A DNA stretch of 64,000 bases, taken from positions 4,853,773 through 4,917,772 of the forward strand of contig CM072160.1 in NCBI GenBank assembly GCA_036850595.1. The letters are read 5' to 3'. Below, one piece after another: positions 41,058-54,300 of this stretch. The notes under the pieces are model-generated. The model saw only the letters and a program-made list of their open reading frames with translations, was not told the DNA's origin and did not search any database. This stretch comes from Rhyacichthys aspro. Its lineage: Eukaryota; Chordata; Actinopteri; Gobiiformes; Rhyacichthyidae. Each line of letters starts with the position of its first letter. The first letter of the stretch is position 1. Made by a program: the position numbers and the translations under genes.

Positions 41058-43193
41058 CTATCCTGTCCTGTTGATCACTGAGTAGGGGTCCTCGGAGCGG
41101 GTGTGGGCGCTCAGAGGCTGTCAATAAACAACGCAAACAGGAATTAATTCATAGCAATGAGAAGAATACGCAAAGGTAACAGAGGACTTTGTGCATGGCA
41201 GTGTTTCATGTAAACGTACGGCGTAAGGAGAGGGAACGAGGGGGATGTCTCTGTCTCCTGAATGAGCAGCTGCTACAAAACAAAGACAAAAACGTGACTA
41301 AACTGTCTTTTTAAAATGTTATTGAGAAAATAGATGACAAAAAATACACTTTAATGGGTACAGATCAGTCTAGGATCTGATAAACACACTTTGATGCTTA
41401 CAGTTTGCGCCGTGTTTAGGTCCTGTCTGGGTTTTCTTCTTGGTGCATTTATAGACTATGAGCATTATTACAACCGTCCCGATCACGTCCACAACGATGA
41501 CTCCCCCGAACAGTTTAGCGTCCAGCTCGTAACAGTTTGCACACGCTGGGAAATTAAAAAAGCACGTAAAATTATTAAATAAAGCCCAAGAGGTGATGTA
41601 GCAGCAATCCTGTTTTACTCACCTTTTCCTTGCACATAGAAGTAGTAATATTTGGAACCATTATCGTCGTAAACGCAGTGGTAAAGGTCTTTGCTGCCAG
41701 TGTAAGTGACTGTATGTTTTTGGCAACCCGGACAAAGGCCAGTTGTGTTTCCTTTAATGTACCACTCCCCACTTTGTGGACAGGTCATAGTGACTTCCTC
41801 CCTCCAGAACGACACATCTCCTTAAAACAGAGAAGCACTTTGGCTCAATTTTGTTGTTTTTTAACACAAATATATTGGCTTGGCTCGGCTAAAAGCTCTT
41901 GCTCTCAGTGTATAAACTTATGTATTATCTATATATGACAATGGTTTAAACAAATCTATTGCAAAATATTTTATAACATATACAAGAGAAAAGAGAGTCA
42001 AAATCTCAAGTAAAGGTAACGTTGCCTAAAATAAAAATCAAAGTAGAAGTAATACGTAAGATGTGAAATTCAGTGTAGTGTTCAGCGCAGTGGAGGAATG
42101 AATTACATGTAACTGGATTATGTAATAATAAATGCATTTGTGAAAACAGGGATTAATGCAGCAGTAAACACAGCGGCTGCTTCAGTTTGAGAGAAAATGG
42201 CACAGTTTGTGTTGTTTTGTGCTGATTGTGAAGGAAACTAATGCACTCTGTTACACTTTTCTTTTTTTTTTTTTGCTATTGTTTTAAACTAACAAAGACA
42301 TAAATGATAACTACTAAATGAGTAATTAGAATAGGTTGATGCATACACACAGATATGCACATTTACAACAAAGCACACTCTTGTACAGTTCTGTTGGACT
42401 GGTGCATGGGCCTATTTTTACACATTTGTAAATCATCAATTACTGCTTTGAACTGAGATGTCAGTATTATAAGTGTGGATGGATAATTGCTCTGTCGTCA
42501 TTGTGTTGTATTCACTGAGAGTAATAAAGTAGGAGTTCAAAAGTGTGCACTTCATCCTACTCCTTTTGAGAACTACTGGTGGATAGTTTGCTCAAATAAA
42601 TACATTTTAAACAACGAAAACAAATGAAAAAGTCATGTTTCTTCTAGTCTAGTTTAAAAATAGATGCATAAACAAATTAAACATATTAAACCCACCAAAA
42701 TATGTAGACAACAGGGGTTTAATAGAAGTAATAAGTAGATAAAATGTTCAGATTATGTGTGGTACATTGCCTAACTAGTAACTGAAGGACTTTTTAGGTA
42801 ATGCACCCAAACTCAACTCTGAAGTGCCGCTTTACTTGTGATGCATTGCTCAAAGCAGTGAAATAACCACATTTAAATGTCTTAACTATAATTATTCTCC
42901 TTAGAAATAGAACATCACGTGGTTTAATGGGCTGTTAAAGCTGGATGTAGGTGCCTCGAATTATAAAATGGTAAAAAGTTACTGACTAAAGTTGTACTCT
43001 TTACAGTTAAACATAAGTAACATGTTTATGGCTTGAAATCTACTCAAACTAGCAGAAGTCATTCATAAAGGTTAACTTGAATACAACTAGTTAATTCCTG
43101 TCTCTGTAAAAGACTTAGAGAAACTTTACCTGAAGCAGCTTCGACTGTTGCTGCGAACAACAAGACGACAACGAGGACGGCCCGGAAACTCAT
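41058..43193 (-). CDS. cd3e: CD3 epsilon chain of the T-cell receptor complex
   Basis: Signalling subunit pairing with CD3 gamma/delta. Minus-strand exons: 43193-43130 (signal peptide MSFRAVLVVVLLFAATVEA), 41820-41623 (Ig-like domain, VTMTCP to YHCVYDD), 41545-41402 (stalk CANCYELD and membrane span), 41272-41220, 41117-41058. They join in phase to 172 residues; human has 207. Epsilon is indicated by GVIVVDVIGT with the membrane Asp (codon 41489-41487) against human TIVIVDICIT, by the basic CTKKKTQT after the span, and by IPLVPSPYAPL resembling PPVPNPDYEPI. The ITAM is YAPL, nine residues, YSVI, with an intron between YA and PL. Two N-glycosylation sequons (NTT, NGS) are visible. Odd: an extra CPGC inside the Ig domain. 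The first intron is 1.3 kb. The gene faces away from MPZL2. Confidence 0.92.
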
Positions 43194-45303
43194 CCTTACT
43201 CTCTGAAATCCTTCAAATTCTGTAAAGTATTCAACTTAACAATTAAATAAAATGTCTGAAACCAATCTTTCTGTTGGAGCTGTCTTCTGTGTGTGTGTCT
43301 TTGTGTGTGACTCTCAGGAGCACGCTGAGCCACACAGGAAGTGCTCTTTCAATGTGAATTCACGACCAAACCTCAACATGAAGGCAAAGTTTATAAAATG
43401 GATTCTATGTTGGACAAGACTGGTTTTACTCTTGATCAACTTGTATTATAGAAAATCAATGGAGGGACATCACACTAGATTATAAAATGGAAAATTAGAG
43501 TAAGTAAAACAAGAAGAAAATGACAAATACACTGCTTTTGAAACTGTTTATACATATTATCACTAATCATTCACTGTAAAATGGTTTGTGTGGACTCTAT
43601 AATGTCATAAAAAATACTACAGTAAGTTATGTTTGGATCAATAATGCATATGAGTCAATAAAAGCACATATGGCACTAATGGGGGCCCTGCTTTGTTCAG
43701 AAGGAGTTACTCTCTGATCAAAAGTTCATCTACATCAAAGTGCTGCTCTGCCCCCACGTGGTTCAACCCAGTAACAACTGCCTGGAGTCTGACAGAGCTC
43801 AAAACCACAGCCAGAGACAAAAAAAACAAAAACAAAAACAAAGCAACAAGAAATAATAAGAAAATCTCCAAATAGTGCAGAGAGCAACATCTTTTCCCTC
43901 TCCCAGTGTAGTGTTTTATTCCAACTTTAGGAACTATAAGTAAGTATAAACCCAGAAAACTAGATTCTGAGACAGTTCTTTCCAACCTCTTGTTCTTTTG
44001 TGTGAAGACAAACAGCAAATAAAAACTAACAACCTATGATACAAACCCTACCAATCCAAAATATGCTAAACAAAGTGCAATGATGTCAAAGGAGATGTGA
44101 GGAATATAAACTTGACACAAACAAGGGATAAAGTGCTGCACATTGAGTCAGTAACATCTCTTGGTACACAACTGTACTTGACTCTGTTTGTTAGCTCAGT
44201 AGGTTTGGTTTATTGTCTGATTTTATTGGACATATTTGAGGTCATTGAGAAACTTCTCTCCATTACTTCTTTGGTTGACGGCCAAAGACAGTCATCACTG
44301 CCAAAACTTCCCGAGAGTAGAGTCTCTGATCCTGTTTGATTGCTTCCTTTCCCCAAAAACTCCTTTCCTGCTTCAGTAATTCATTTCCTTCCAGACATAG
44401 ATGCCATCCTTCCTTTTTTATGTTTTTTATTTATTTTATTTTAATTAAAATAATGTTAAAAATAAAAGTTTGCCCAAGGACATAATATACAACATATTTT
44501 GGTCAACATTTTTGGCACATCCAGGCAGTAAAATGTACTAATTAGTCTTTGGCAATCCTTTACTAGAAATTACATTGCCTCAAAATAATACAGAACTCTT
44601 AGTACTTTTAATGGTTCTTTGACTTAAAAAAGGAAGAATAATCCCTTTGTCACAACTTAACTTTATAGTATTATACAGTAGCTTCTTCTTCTTTCGACTT
44701 TCAAGTCAAGTGAAGACTTTAATGCGCATTTTGCTGTAGTAACTTCTCTTTTTTCCATTGTTAATTTCCACTCCGCCATGATCTCAAGTTCAATCTGATA
44801 ATCTTCCATGACGACACCACATCATGACTCTCTGTAATAATCAAACTTGTGAACCGGTCTTGACATACGTGTGCGTCATGACGCTGGTATGGCACGCCGC
44901 TCGTTCATGTGTGTGAGGAACAGCAGGAACAGGTTAGACGAGCCTTAAATCACAGCAGAGATGGGACAGTCAGTTACCTTCGCATCTGAACATGTGGCAC
45001 AGACAAGGAGCCGCACACAGCAGCAGCAGAAGAAGAAGAAGAAGAGGAGAGTGCATTTTTTACTCCGCCCGCAAAAAGTGGTGGGAGGGCTCCTGGAGTG
45101 GATTGTCTGAGGGCAGCGGCGAGTTGGGACGCGTCTTTTGGAAGAGTCAAGGTGAAGAGGGGGACTCGGTGTATTATTTTTTACCCCGCGTAAAGACAAT
45201 CTAAGCACGTCTACTGCTCTTTCTCAGGGTCAGTGCGCGTCCACGGAGGAGTTTGTCGACTCCCGGGCTCTTGATCTTCACAGTTTGTTTTTCCATCCCT
45301 CCA
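43194..45303. other. Divergent CD3E/MPZL2 promoter region
   Basis: CD3E (leftward) and MPZL2 (rightward) start 2.1 kb apart. On the CD3E side, CACTTCCTGT on the minus strand (43343-43334), an ETS-type motif, lies 141 bp before the ATG. The MPZL2 side becomes GC-richer from about 44850, with an AGCAGCAGC-AGAAGAAGA triplet tract at 45018-45050 about 260 bp before the ATG, probably 5'UTR or promoter. No coding sequence is seen in between. Confidence 0.5.
43334..43343 (-). promoter_or_regulatory. ETS-type site upstream of CD3E
   Basis: CACTTCCTGT read in the direction of CD3E transcription; the identical decamer in the same relative orientation stands at 33083-33092 before CD3 gamma/delta. Binding by ETS factors is inferred from the GGAA core. 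Confidence 0.4.
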
Positions 45304-48300
45304 ATGTGCGCCAAGGGGCTTTATTTAGTCCTGTTTGGACTTGCAGCTTCAGGTGAGACCCTCTGTCTTTGTCTGTTTAAAGCAAAGGAGGCCGAATACT
45401 TGTTTTTTTCATATATTTTAGTGTGTTTTATCCAACGTTGCGCGCGTAAATCCTCCTTAATCAAGTGTATGTTGTCATTTTAGACGCGTACGTAAAGTTT
45501 ACTCATTTTTAACAATAAACCACACTCACTTTTGTTTATCTACCAAAACCAGCAGTAGTCCCAGTCTGTTTGTTTGGTTAGAATCACCATTTATCTTGTT
45601 ATATTGTCCAATTTTACGCGTAAAATGTGCACGGTGACTTTACGGACATCTACTTCCTATTTTAACCCGCGGTCATCTTTTTCGTTTATCTCTCATCTCA
45701 AGACTAATCCCAGAAGTAGGCTCGAGTCAAAACAGGATGAGCATTTAGAGACTTCAAAGTAAAAGAAAAGAAGACAAATCACTGATTGTCTTTCCATTAA
45801 TGCTCCTCGGGGACCCTCAACTCAAATAATTGCCCATCGTGCGTCAAAGGAAAACTTGCCTTTGGTCTCTAAATAGCCCCCATTCCCGTAAAAGCTGTAA
45901 AAACACTTCAATTACACAATGCAATGGGTGTACAGTCGATTTGTGTGGCATCAAATCCACCGTTGCATTGTTATGGCCGCTTTCCTGGCTTTTAATGCGC
46001 ATCCGTGCTCACTTTTCCAGAGAAGGGCGCACACAGAGGTCAACCTGCTTCTTCCCGTGTTTGTCAGATCCGCACTCACATCTGATCCAAACACTCTAAT
46101 GGAAATAGTTTTAACATGATAAATAGCTGGTTCAATTGCATTTCAATCAGCGGACACTTGGTTGTTTAACCTTGAAGTAATCTGTGTCCAGCCCCTCTTA
46201 AGTGGATTATATTGATTGTCCATTCACTGCCAAAGCACCATGTTGGGAAGCTGCTTATGTTTAGAGCAGCATGTGTCCTGAGAGATCAGTCATAACACAG
46301 AGACAAGAGAGACAAGAGGGACAAGAGGGTGATGGACAGGGCACCACTGAGATCCACAAAATCCCGACTAAAGGTAAAGAAGTGATGCAGGTCAAAGATG
46401 GAACAGCATTATTCAGAACTTACCCATGAATACAGTTTAAATACATTATAAATATGCAAATAAACAGTATGTAACGCTTCAGTATTGGAGTATAATCAGT
46501 ATTAGTCACTACAAATATGTACAGACAACAGGAGGAACAGAAAACCTCTGTCACGACCCTGCTTTGAGCTCCATATGAGTCCCAAAGATGGAAAAAATGA
46601 ACTAAAGTTAATAAGAAAAAGCAAACTCATTTTCACTTCCCTTTTTGTGTTGCAGTCATTTCCACATAAGTCGTCTGTTGTCATTAGGGATGACATTTAT
46701 TGCGAAAAAAAAAGTCATGTTTTTTGTAGAGACAGCAGAATACTGCTTTTGATTTTGTGTAATCACATTCTATAAACTGCATCTGTGGCTGAAATCACCA
46801 AGAGCCAAACTGTTTGTGTCAGCAATAAACTCAATTGCTCAATCAATTTTCCAGAGCAACAGTGGTCAGCACCTCATTTGTCATTACTTCTTTTGTATTT
46901 GTATCTATATATATCTATAAAATCACCACATGACATGCTCCCCTTTGACATCATTGCAATAGTTTTGTTTGGTGACCCACAAAGAGCATTACTGTAGCTC
47001 TCTCCGTCATCACACTCTGTCTGTTTTCTCTGAGATGGACCCATTTGAGCATTTTCACAGAAATAATAATATTCATTATGTATAATCTGTTGGAAAATTT
47101 AAGCAAGAGCCCGATTTCATAGAAAGAGGACCTGTCTTTTTGCCTCAATTTCTCAGTATTTTTGTACAAACCACACGTCAAACTCAAGGCCTGGGGCCAA
47201 TGTTTTATGTGGCCCTTCAATACATTTAGAAGGTGATTTTTCTGGCACTGGGTTTTAACTGGATTTGAGCAGGTTTTAGATGGATTTGTTTTTCCTACAA
47301 AGATAAATGTTCAAATCCATCCATAACCTGTTCAAATCCATCCATAACCTGTTCAAATCCAGTCAAAACCTGTTCAAATGAAACTAAAACTTGTTCAAAT
47401 CCAACTAAAACCTGTTGAAATCTAAATAAAACCCATTTAAATCAGTCTAAAACCTGTTCAAATCCAACTAAAACCTGTTGAAATCTAAATAAAACCCATT
47501 TAAATCAGTCTAAAACCTGTTCAAATGCAACTAAAACCAGTTTCTATAAAAGGAGGAAATTAATGTTAAAAATTACAAATGAAAGACTCAAATAAAGATG
47601 AAATCTCACATTCCAAATTCAATAAAAGCTAAATTTCACCATCTTCGGCCCCTGGAAGGATTCTTATGAACTATCACGACCCCTGTTTGAGTTTGACACC
47701 ACTGGTTTAGACAGAGCTTCTGTTGTTGTACCATTTGCTATTTGTTGCTGTTGAAACTTTGACATATTTGAGACCTCAGTTTTCCAGATTCCAGTGTGCA
47801 GCCATGATGATAAGTAAAGATGGAGAGATGTGTTTACTAAATAACGGAGTGTGGACGGATGGAGGCAAGTTGGAACCCATGTATAAACACAGAGTCATGC
47901 TCGGTAACCATTGCCTTTGGCTTTATTGAGCTGGCAGGATGTTGGTGCGTGATTAAACAAGCCACAGCTCAGTGTTTCTTCAAAGCTTATACATTTTTTC
48001 TAATTCAGCAACTATTTCAGCAGTGTTTTCAGTCCAGTTTGTGTACTGTATGTGTGTAGAAGTGAGGTTTGGATGGCGTTTACAATGGCATCTTCCACTT
48101 TGAACCTAACAATTTAACAGAGAGACACACTGGATGGAGCTGTCAGTGGAGAGTGTGTGGAAAAAGGGCTGAATCTGATTGGACGTGATGTTAATTAGTG
48201 ACAGAAACCATTGACCCAAAATAATTCTGGCAGTGGGGCTCAATGCGGTCATTGTGTTTCAAGTTCATTCCACATGTACTTGGACCAAATACAAAAGAGG

Positions 48301-51300
48301 CATTTTACTTTTGCGTGCTTCATGTTTGCTCATTTTGTTTTGTTTGCAGAAATACCTCTTTCTGCTGTTGGGAAGCTCTCATGCAATTTAAAAGTCTTCT
48401 CTTCCTGGTTTTAATCTCAAATTCAGTCAAACCATATCAGAGTTTATTCCAGGGATAGCTATATTGATTTATTTAGTTAAAATAGTCTGGCATCTCTTTC
48501 CTTGAAACACTGAAACCCTGTTGACCAATCAAAATTATTTATCTAAAATGGGCTTTTTATGCAATGTTTTGTTTCTCTGATTGGTTCTAAGTCTATCCTA
48601 TTGAGTCCAGATGCAGTTTTTTTCTGTAATGACCCCTTGAAAACCATCTTGAATCCCTAGAGACCCAAATAATTCTTAGTAAATACAGAAAAACAAAGAA
48701 TAATTGACCTGGCAAGCTGCTTAGTGTGACACCACAAAAATCAATTTGTTTCAACCATTTGGAGCGATGTATCCTCCCAGTGCCAGGAAAATCTCTTGGT
48801 AAACATTGCTCTTTTCATGTTTTTAACACATACAGTGTCTCTCTTTATCAGATACAAGTCGACACAATATCCTTTTGCGGTAGAAGCAGTACAACAAGAA
48901 TTCCCACACTCAGGCTTCATGATTTTACATTTTGTGTCACTTTGGAGAATGTTCCCTTGCGGCTAGGCCCACTGACTCCTAAACTCAAGTTTCATTCCAA
49001 AAAACAACATATTTGCCAAGATTTTTGTTACTATTTTACATTTCTTATTTCCACAAAGCACTGACGTAACACTTCTGGGGCAAATTTGTGCACAGAATAT
49101 ACATCTTTAGGGTTTTTTTTTGCTTTCCTGTGTGTTTTGGACCTTAACTCAAGTGGACATTTGTGTCACAATGTGGTTAAGGGATTGAAGTTGTAACGGT
49201 AATGCAAAAAAGAGCCAATAGTTTTTGGGTTTTTAGGTTTTGTGTGCTTTGATTGGAAATTGTCTTATTTATATCATATTTTTGTGATTGTGTGTTTTCT
49301 TTTTTAACTTAAGCCTTGCTGTCTTTTCCTAACCTCATCCAAGTGTGGCTCTTGCTTAAACATTACCGTCAAAAGTAGTTTTATGCTATTACAGATTAAT
49401 TTCCTAATTTTCTCCCATTAAAATGCCATGAACTCAACAACAACAATGCTATTTTTTATGCATGTGACAAAACAAACCGTTAAATCCCCTAACATTATAT
49501 TGTTATAGTAATCATCTGTGGAAAAAAACAATATCTTAAAATGTCATCTTGGCTTTATTATCAAGGATTTAAATAGAGGAGCTTTGGCCAATCACAGCTC
49601 GCCTCTGGAAAAAGAAAGCGCTTGCTCCCATTGATTTGACACAGCTGCTGATTAAACAGTGTATATTCAGCACTGAATATGTCTTTTAACACAGCGAAAC
49701 AGCACAAAAAGGAAAAACATAAACAGAGTAAAGGGAGGAAATGTGAAATGGGGATAAATATTGTCAATTTAACCACGCAGTGTTTAACGAGGAGGAGATA
49801 ATTGTTGGATGCTTCAGTCGGATGCTAAAGTTGGCTCTAAACTTCAGTTTGGTGTAATGTATTAGTATTTTGCAGGAAAATCGGCCCCTCTGCTGCTGTT
49901 GGGGTTGAGTGGAATCTGAGACAGGGAAGACAAAAAGAAAATAAGGTAGTGCCACTTTAAGTAAACCAGATATTCATTTGTCCTTTTGAATTTTTCTCCC
50001 CTTTTTTTCTGGAAACACTATATTAAATTTAACAGACACGAAACTGGTAATTTTCCTTTGACTCTGGCTCCTTGTGTGTCTCATATGTGCTCTTCCCATC
50101 ATGAGTCTGAACTGCTCACAGGCTTTCGTGTGGCGGCCTGTCCTGATTTACAGGTTTAGCACACGTATGCTCTCACACATGCAAACCCCGCTGACTCACA
50201 GACATCACACCGCTTCTCTGTTGTAGTCTGACTTTGCCAGGTTTACAGAAGATGAGCAGCCTCTTGTGTTTGGCTCACAGAGATTCTGACGCCTCGGTTT
50301 TCTCCACAGCATCTCTAATCGTAGCCACAATAATACGCCCATACGAGAAAGCCGACCTGTGGTTTTTGACGTGCTGCGCTCTGTTGACACACCTTTAAAG
50401 ACGCATGGCCTTTGTGTGGAGTTTATGGGATTGCCTGGCTGTGTACAGAAGTCACAAAAGACTTAGAAGTATGTAAGAACACACCAATCCCAAACAGAGA
50501 GCTCGGAAAGCATCTGCGAACTGTTTGAGGTAGAAGTCTTGCTGCGTAATGTTTAAATTACACACCTCTGTCCAGCGCCAAGAGTAAACATTGAAAATAA
50601 AGTGACTGAACTAAATGATGTCGCTCCAGGGTCGCCACCAAAGTTTCTTCGCCAGTACTTTCGACGTATACTTTTTTCCTTTCCTCCTGATATAAAGCTG
50701 CATTTTACTTTTCTGTTTGCGCAGCCACATTCTTAGTTGTTGGCTGCAAACCCGTTCTCAAAATTGTTTAGACGAGGAATACACAAGCAGAGCGTCCAGC
50801 TACAGCAGCACCTCCAAAAAGGTTTATATTATCTGGGATGAATCAGCTTCTAAATAACACAATCTGCTCTGTCTGTGGGATGTAGGTATCAGCTGATTCT
50901 ACATAAACTTTGGATTAAATGCGACAAAATTATAAGGCTACAGTAAACCACTTACTTTCATTTGCCTTTGTCATGGCACAATCTGGACATTGAGTAAAAT
51001 CCAAGTTATTGTACATCCAGATTTATCAAGGACTGTCTTGTTTTTAAGCTTATCCTGTGTTGTGATGGTTATCTGGGAAAAACTAATATGTCTCTCTTCT
51101 GAAAAGAAAGTATTTAACTAGTTATAGTAGCAACACACAGTTTCTTACACTGTAAAGTATGAGGCTATATAGGTTATTGCTAAGATCTAGTAATACACCT
51201 TAAAAAAGTAGCAGCTAGTTATTATGTTATGTAAGTTGATGTATTCTGCAGGTAACTAAAATCTATCATGTATTTCTACTTCGTATCCAGTCTTATGGGG

Positions 51301-54300
51301 TAAACTGTAGCACAAATGGCAACAAACTGGGGTCTGTCTTTGGAAAATTAGCTGTTTTACGTCCTATCCACCTCCCCAACTTACCTCCAGTCTATTAAGA
51401 AATTTAAAGAGGTCTGATGAAAGCAGGAAAATGTGCCTGCTTTTCTGACTTACTCAACTTGTATGTGTGCCGGAAAGATTTTGTACCTGACTTATAAATG
51501 TTGCATGAAGCTGATTATCCAGATTTTGCAGCGAGGACTATAATTACCTGAGCTCAAACAAAACGATTTGATTAAAGTGAGAGAAGAAAGCCCTGTAGGT
51601 GTGTCCACAGCTGCACAGGTACAGCCACAGACGAGCTGACACGTTCTTCCTTAGGTTTTATGTCTGAGGTTGATTAAATTTCTCCTGTATATGTTGAAAC
51701 ACAGACTATATACGCCTACATTCAGGTCTTTGTCTTAGCACTGAGTCTGCATTGAGTCTATAAAAAGAGTAGTGTCACTGTGTAAAGAGGAGAAAATATA
51801 TCTCTCATGACATGAACACAGCTTATGTAACCTGAAGTGTGGGTTTGTCTGCTATTTGAAACAAACATCTATAGAAAAAGCAGATTATGAGATATTATAT
51901 TTAGTGACATGTCATTTTGTAATTTCCCTCCAGGTTTACGTCCTATTAACATTAAACACTAGCTTTAATGCTGCTTATTTATGCGTTGGGGACAGTTTTT
52001 GTAAAGCTAGACCTTCCTCATTGTATTTCACGACAAGATAAGCTTCAGTTGTTCTTGTTCTTGTTGTCTGTTAGCATCACTATCTACAGAGGCTATGGCT
52101 ATCATTGATTTTAATGATCAGTTCTGGCTGCATAAGCACAGACCATTAATCAGTTTTATTGTACTGTAAAAATACCCCACAATAACATTACAATATTCAC
52201 AATTTGGCTTTGATTTATGATTTGTTTGTTTGACTTTCCAAAGAAACAAACAAGAATATGATCAAAGCAAAGTGACTGAATGAATGAATCAAAACTGTAT
52301 GATGCCAGCCTCCAGTGTCCATTAATGGTATTGCATTTACAGAGACTTTTTCTATGTGCCTCATGTTGAAAGCTCATGTCTCTGAGTTGGTCCGCTCCGT
52401 GTTTGCACTGACATCGTCTCAATCAGTTCAGAAACAGAGTTGGACTTGCTTCTCTCGGACTTATTTCCACCGCAGATAACTCACTGCCGGATAACCTCTG
52501 CTGTAAACTTTGAAGTGAATGCTGTCTTTTGATGGTCGAGCTTCTCTGTGGTTGTGTCGGATTGAAGGCCCCCCTCCTCCGGAGTTTGTAATCCGTTGGA
52601 GAAGTTGTTGTGTCAGCAGAGCAGTGGGAGTGAAAGAGGTTTGATGGATTAAACTCTTATCCCCACTCACCCACTACGCGTTTCCTCTGGACACCGCAGT
52701 CTGATAAATTAAAATTGGCCTGAAGCAAACAGGAGAAAACACAGGCAGAGGAAGAAGAGGGCTCAAAAGACACTGAAGCTAGGTCTCAGTTCAGATTGAA
52801 AAAGGTCAGGACCAGGAGTTTACTGAGTAATACTTTTGTAGAGTTCTTTAAATGTGTTTATACCGTGCTCTGGCTCAATAAGTTTGGCTCAGAAATGTAA
52901 AAGAAGAACCAACAACCTTGTGACTCATGTTTATTTCCCATTTGATGTCACTCCATCCTTGTAACCATAGCAACTGTAAATAGTGCAGTTGTTCAAACAA
53001 GAAAATAATGATTGAAAAGACATCGGTTATTGGAATTATTTGCCCCTTTAGTGAGACTTTTAGTAGATTAAAGAGAAAAAGATTTCAGTATAATTCAGTA
53101 TAAGTTAATTTGTTTTAGGTAAAAGTCATTTTAATGAAATCAAGTCAAAAATACTTTAATGACTCAATTAGGAACTTTTGGCTGAAAGAATAACAAATAG
53201 GGGAATTTGTTGAACCAGGATGAACACACAGAAATGACATTTTTGTCATTTTTGCACAGAGAGAGAGGGAAGATGCAGCTTTTTCTGAGCAAAGTGACGT
53301 CAGCTAAGTTGTCTGTCAGAACAGTTTATTGCCAAACAAGACAGTATACAAGCCATATAGAAGTCATATATAAAGTTTAAGAGAACATTTGAAGTCTTAA
53401 AGAAACAGTGTTTATAGTTTTTGTCCACTCTAGGCTGCTGTATAGGAAGTAATAGAACTGCTAATTGTTTAAATGGGGTTTAAATGTTTAAATGTATACC
53501 ACATTTCACACAATGGACATTTAAACTATAAAAAAGCTAGAGAAGTGTATATGGCTGCAGTGAAATAAGTGCACAGCAATCGCCTAAATCAAGCACAGCA
53601 CAAGGAAAAGAATGAGCACCGAAGACATTTCAAAACATTTACTTTGTTGTCTATTAAAATTCTGTGAAGAGAGCAGTTCATATTCAGCCTGTCCCAGAGA
53701 TATTTAACTGTGTGGGGTCGTCTGAGGTTTAGGCATCAGCGGGAGCCATCACTGAGTGAAAGAAAACAGCACCACCTGCAGAAAGGCGAAGCTCATCGGC
53801 CGAGGCTCCGCTCCCATCTGTTAAACTGACAAGGGATCTGTTGAAATGCATGCAACAGCTTAGGCCTGCACTTAAATCCGCTTGACGTGAGAATGGAAAA
53901 TATCTCGACATACCAGTTCAACTTAATGTACAGTGCATGAGTGAAAACTTCCCATAAGGCTCTTGGCTTTCCTCCAATGCACTTGTTCACTGTAGGAGTG
54001 TGCTTTCTGGGTGGAGAGGTCAAGCTTTAATTGTCATTCCAGTCGTGAATAGGAGAGCATTTAGAAATCTGTGCGGGACAGTTAAATCCTCACTAGGGCA
54101 TGTTTTATTGGTGTCCAGGGTGAAAAAAATCCATAATAATGAGCTTTAGTGGCTCCAGTCAGTCTCGTGACATATTGACAGCTGTGTTGAGCTATTACAT
54201 CAGACCGCTTTAAGAAACTATATGCCATTTCTGTGCTGATTGTCAACTATTGTCTGCTTATATTTAAAGATTTTGAAGCGCTATATTATAGAAAACAAGT

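Noticed and set aside
47308..47540. 21-bp repeats with variable intervening bases suggesting spaced repeats
   Set aside because: The variation is simple unit divergence inside a dispersed transposon-like element with inverted termini.
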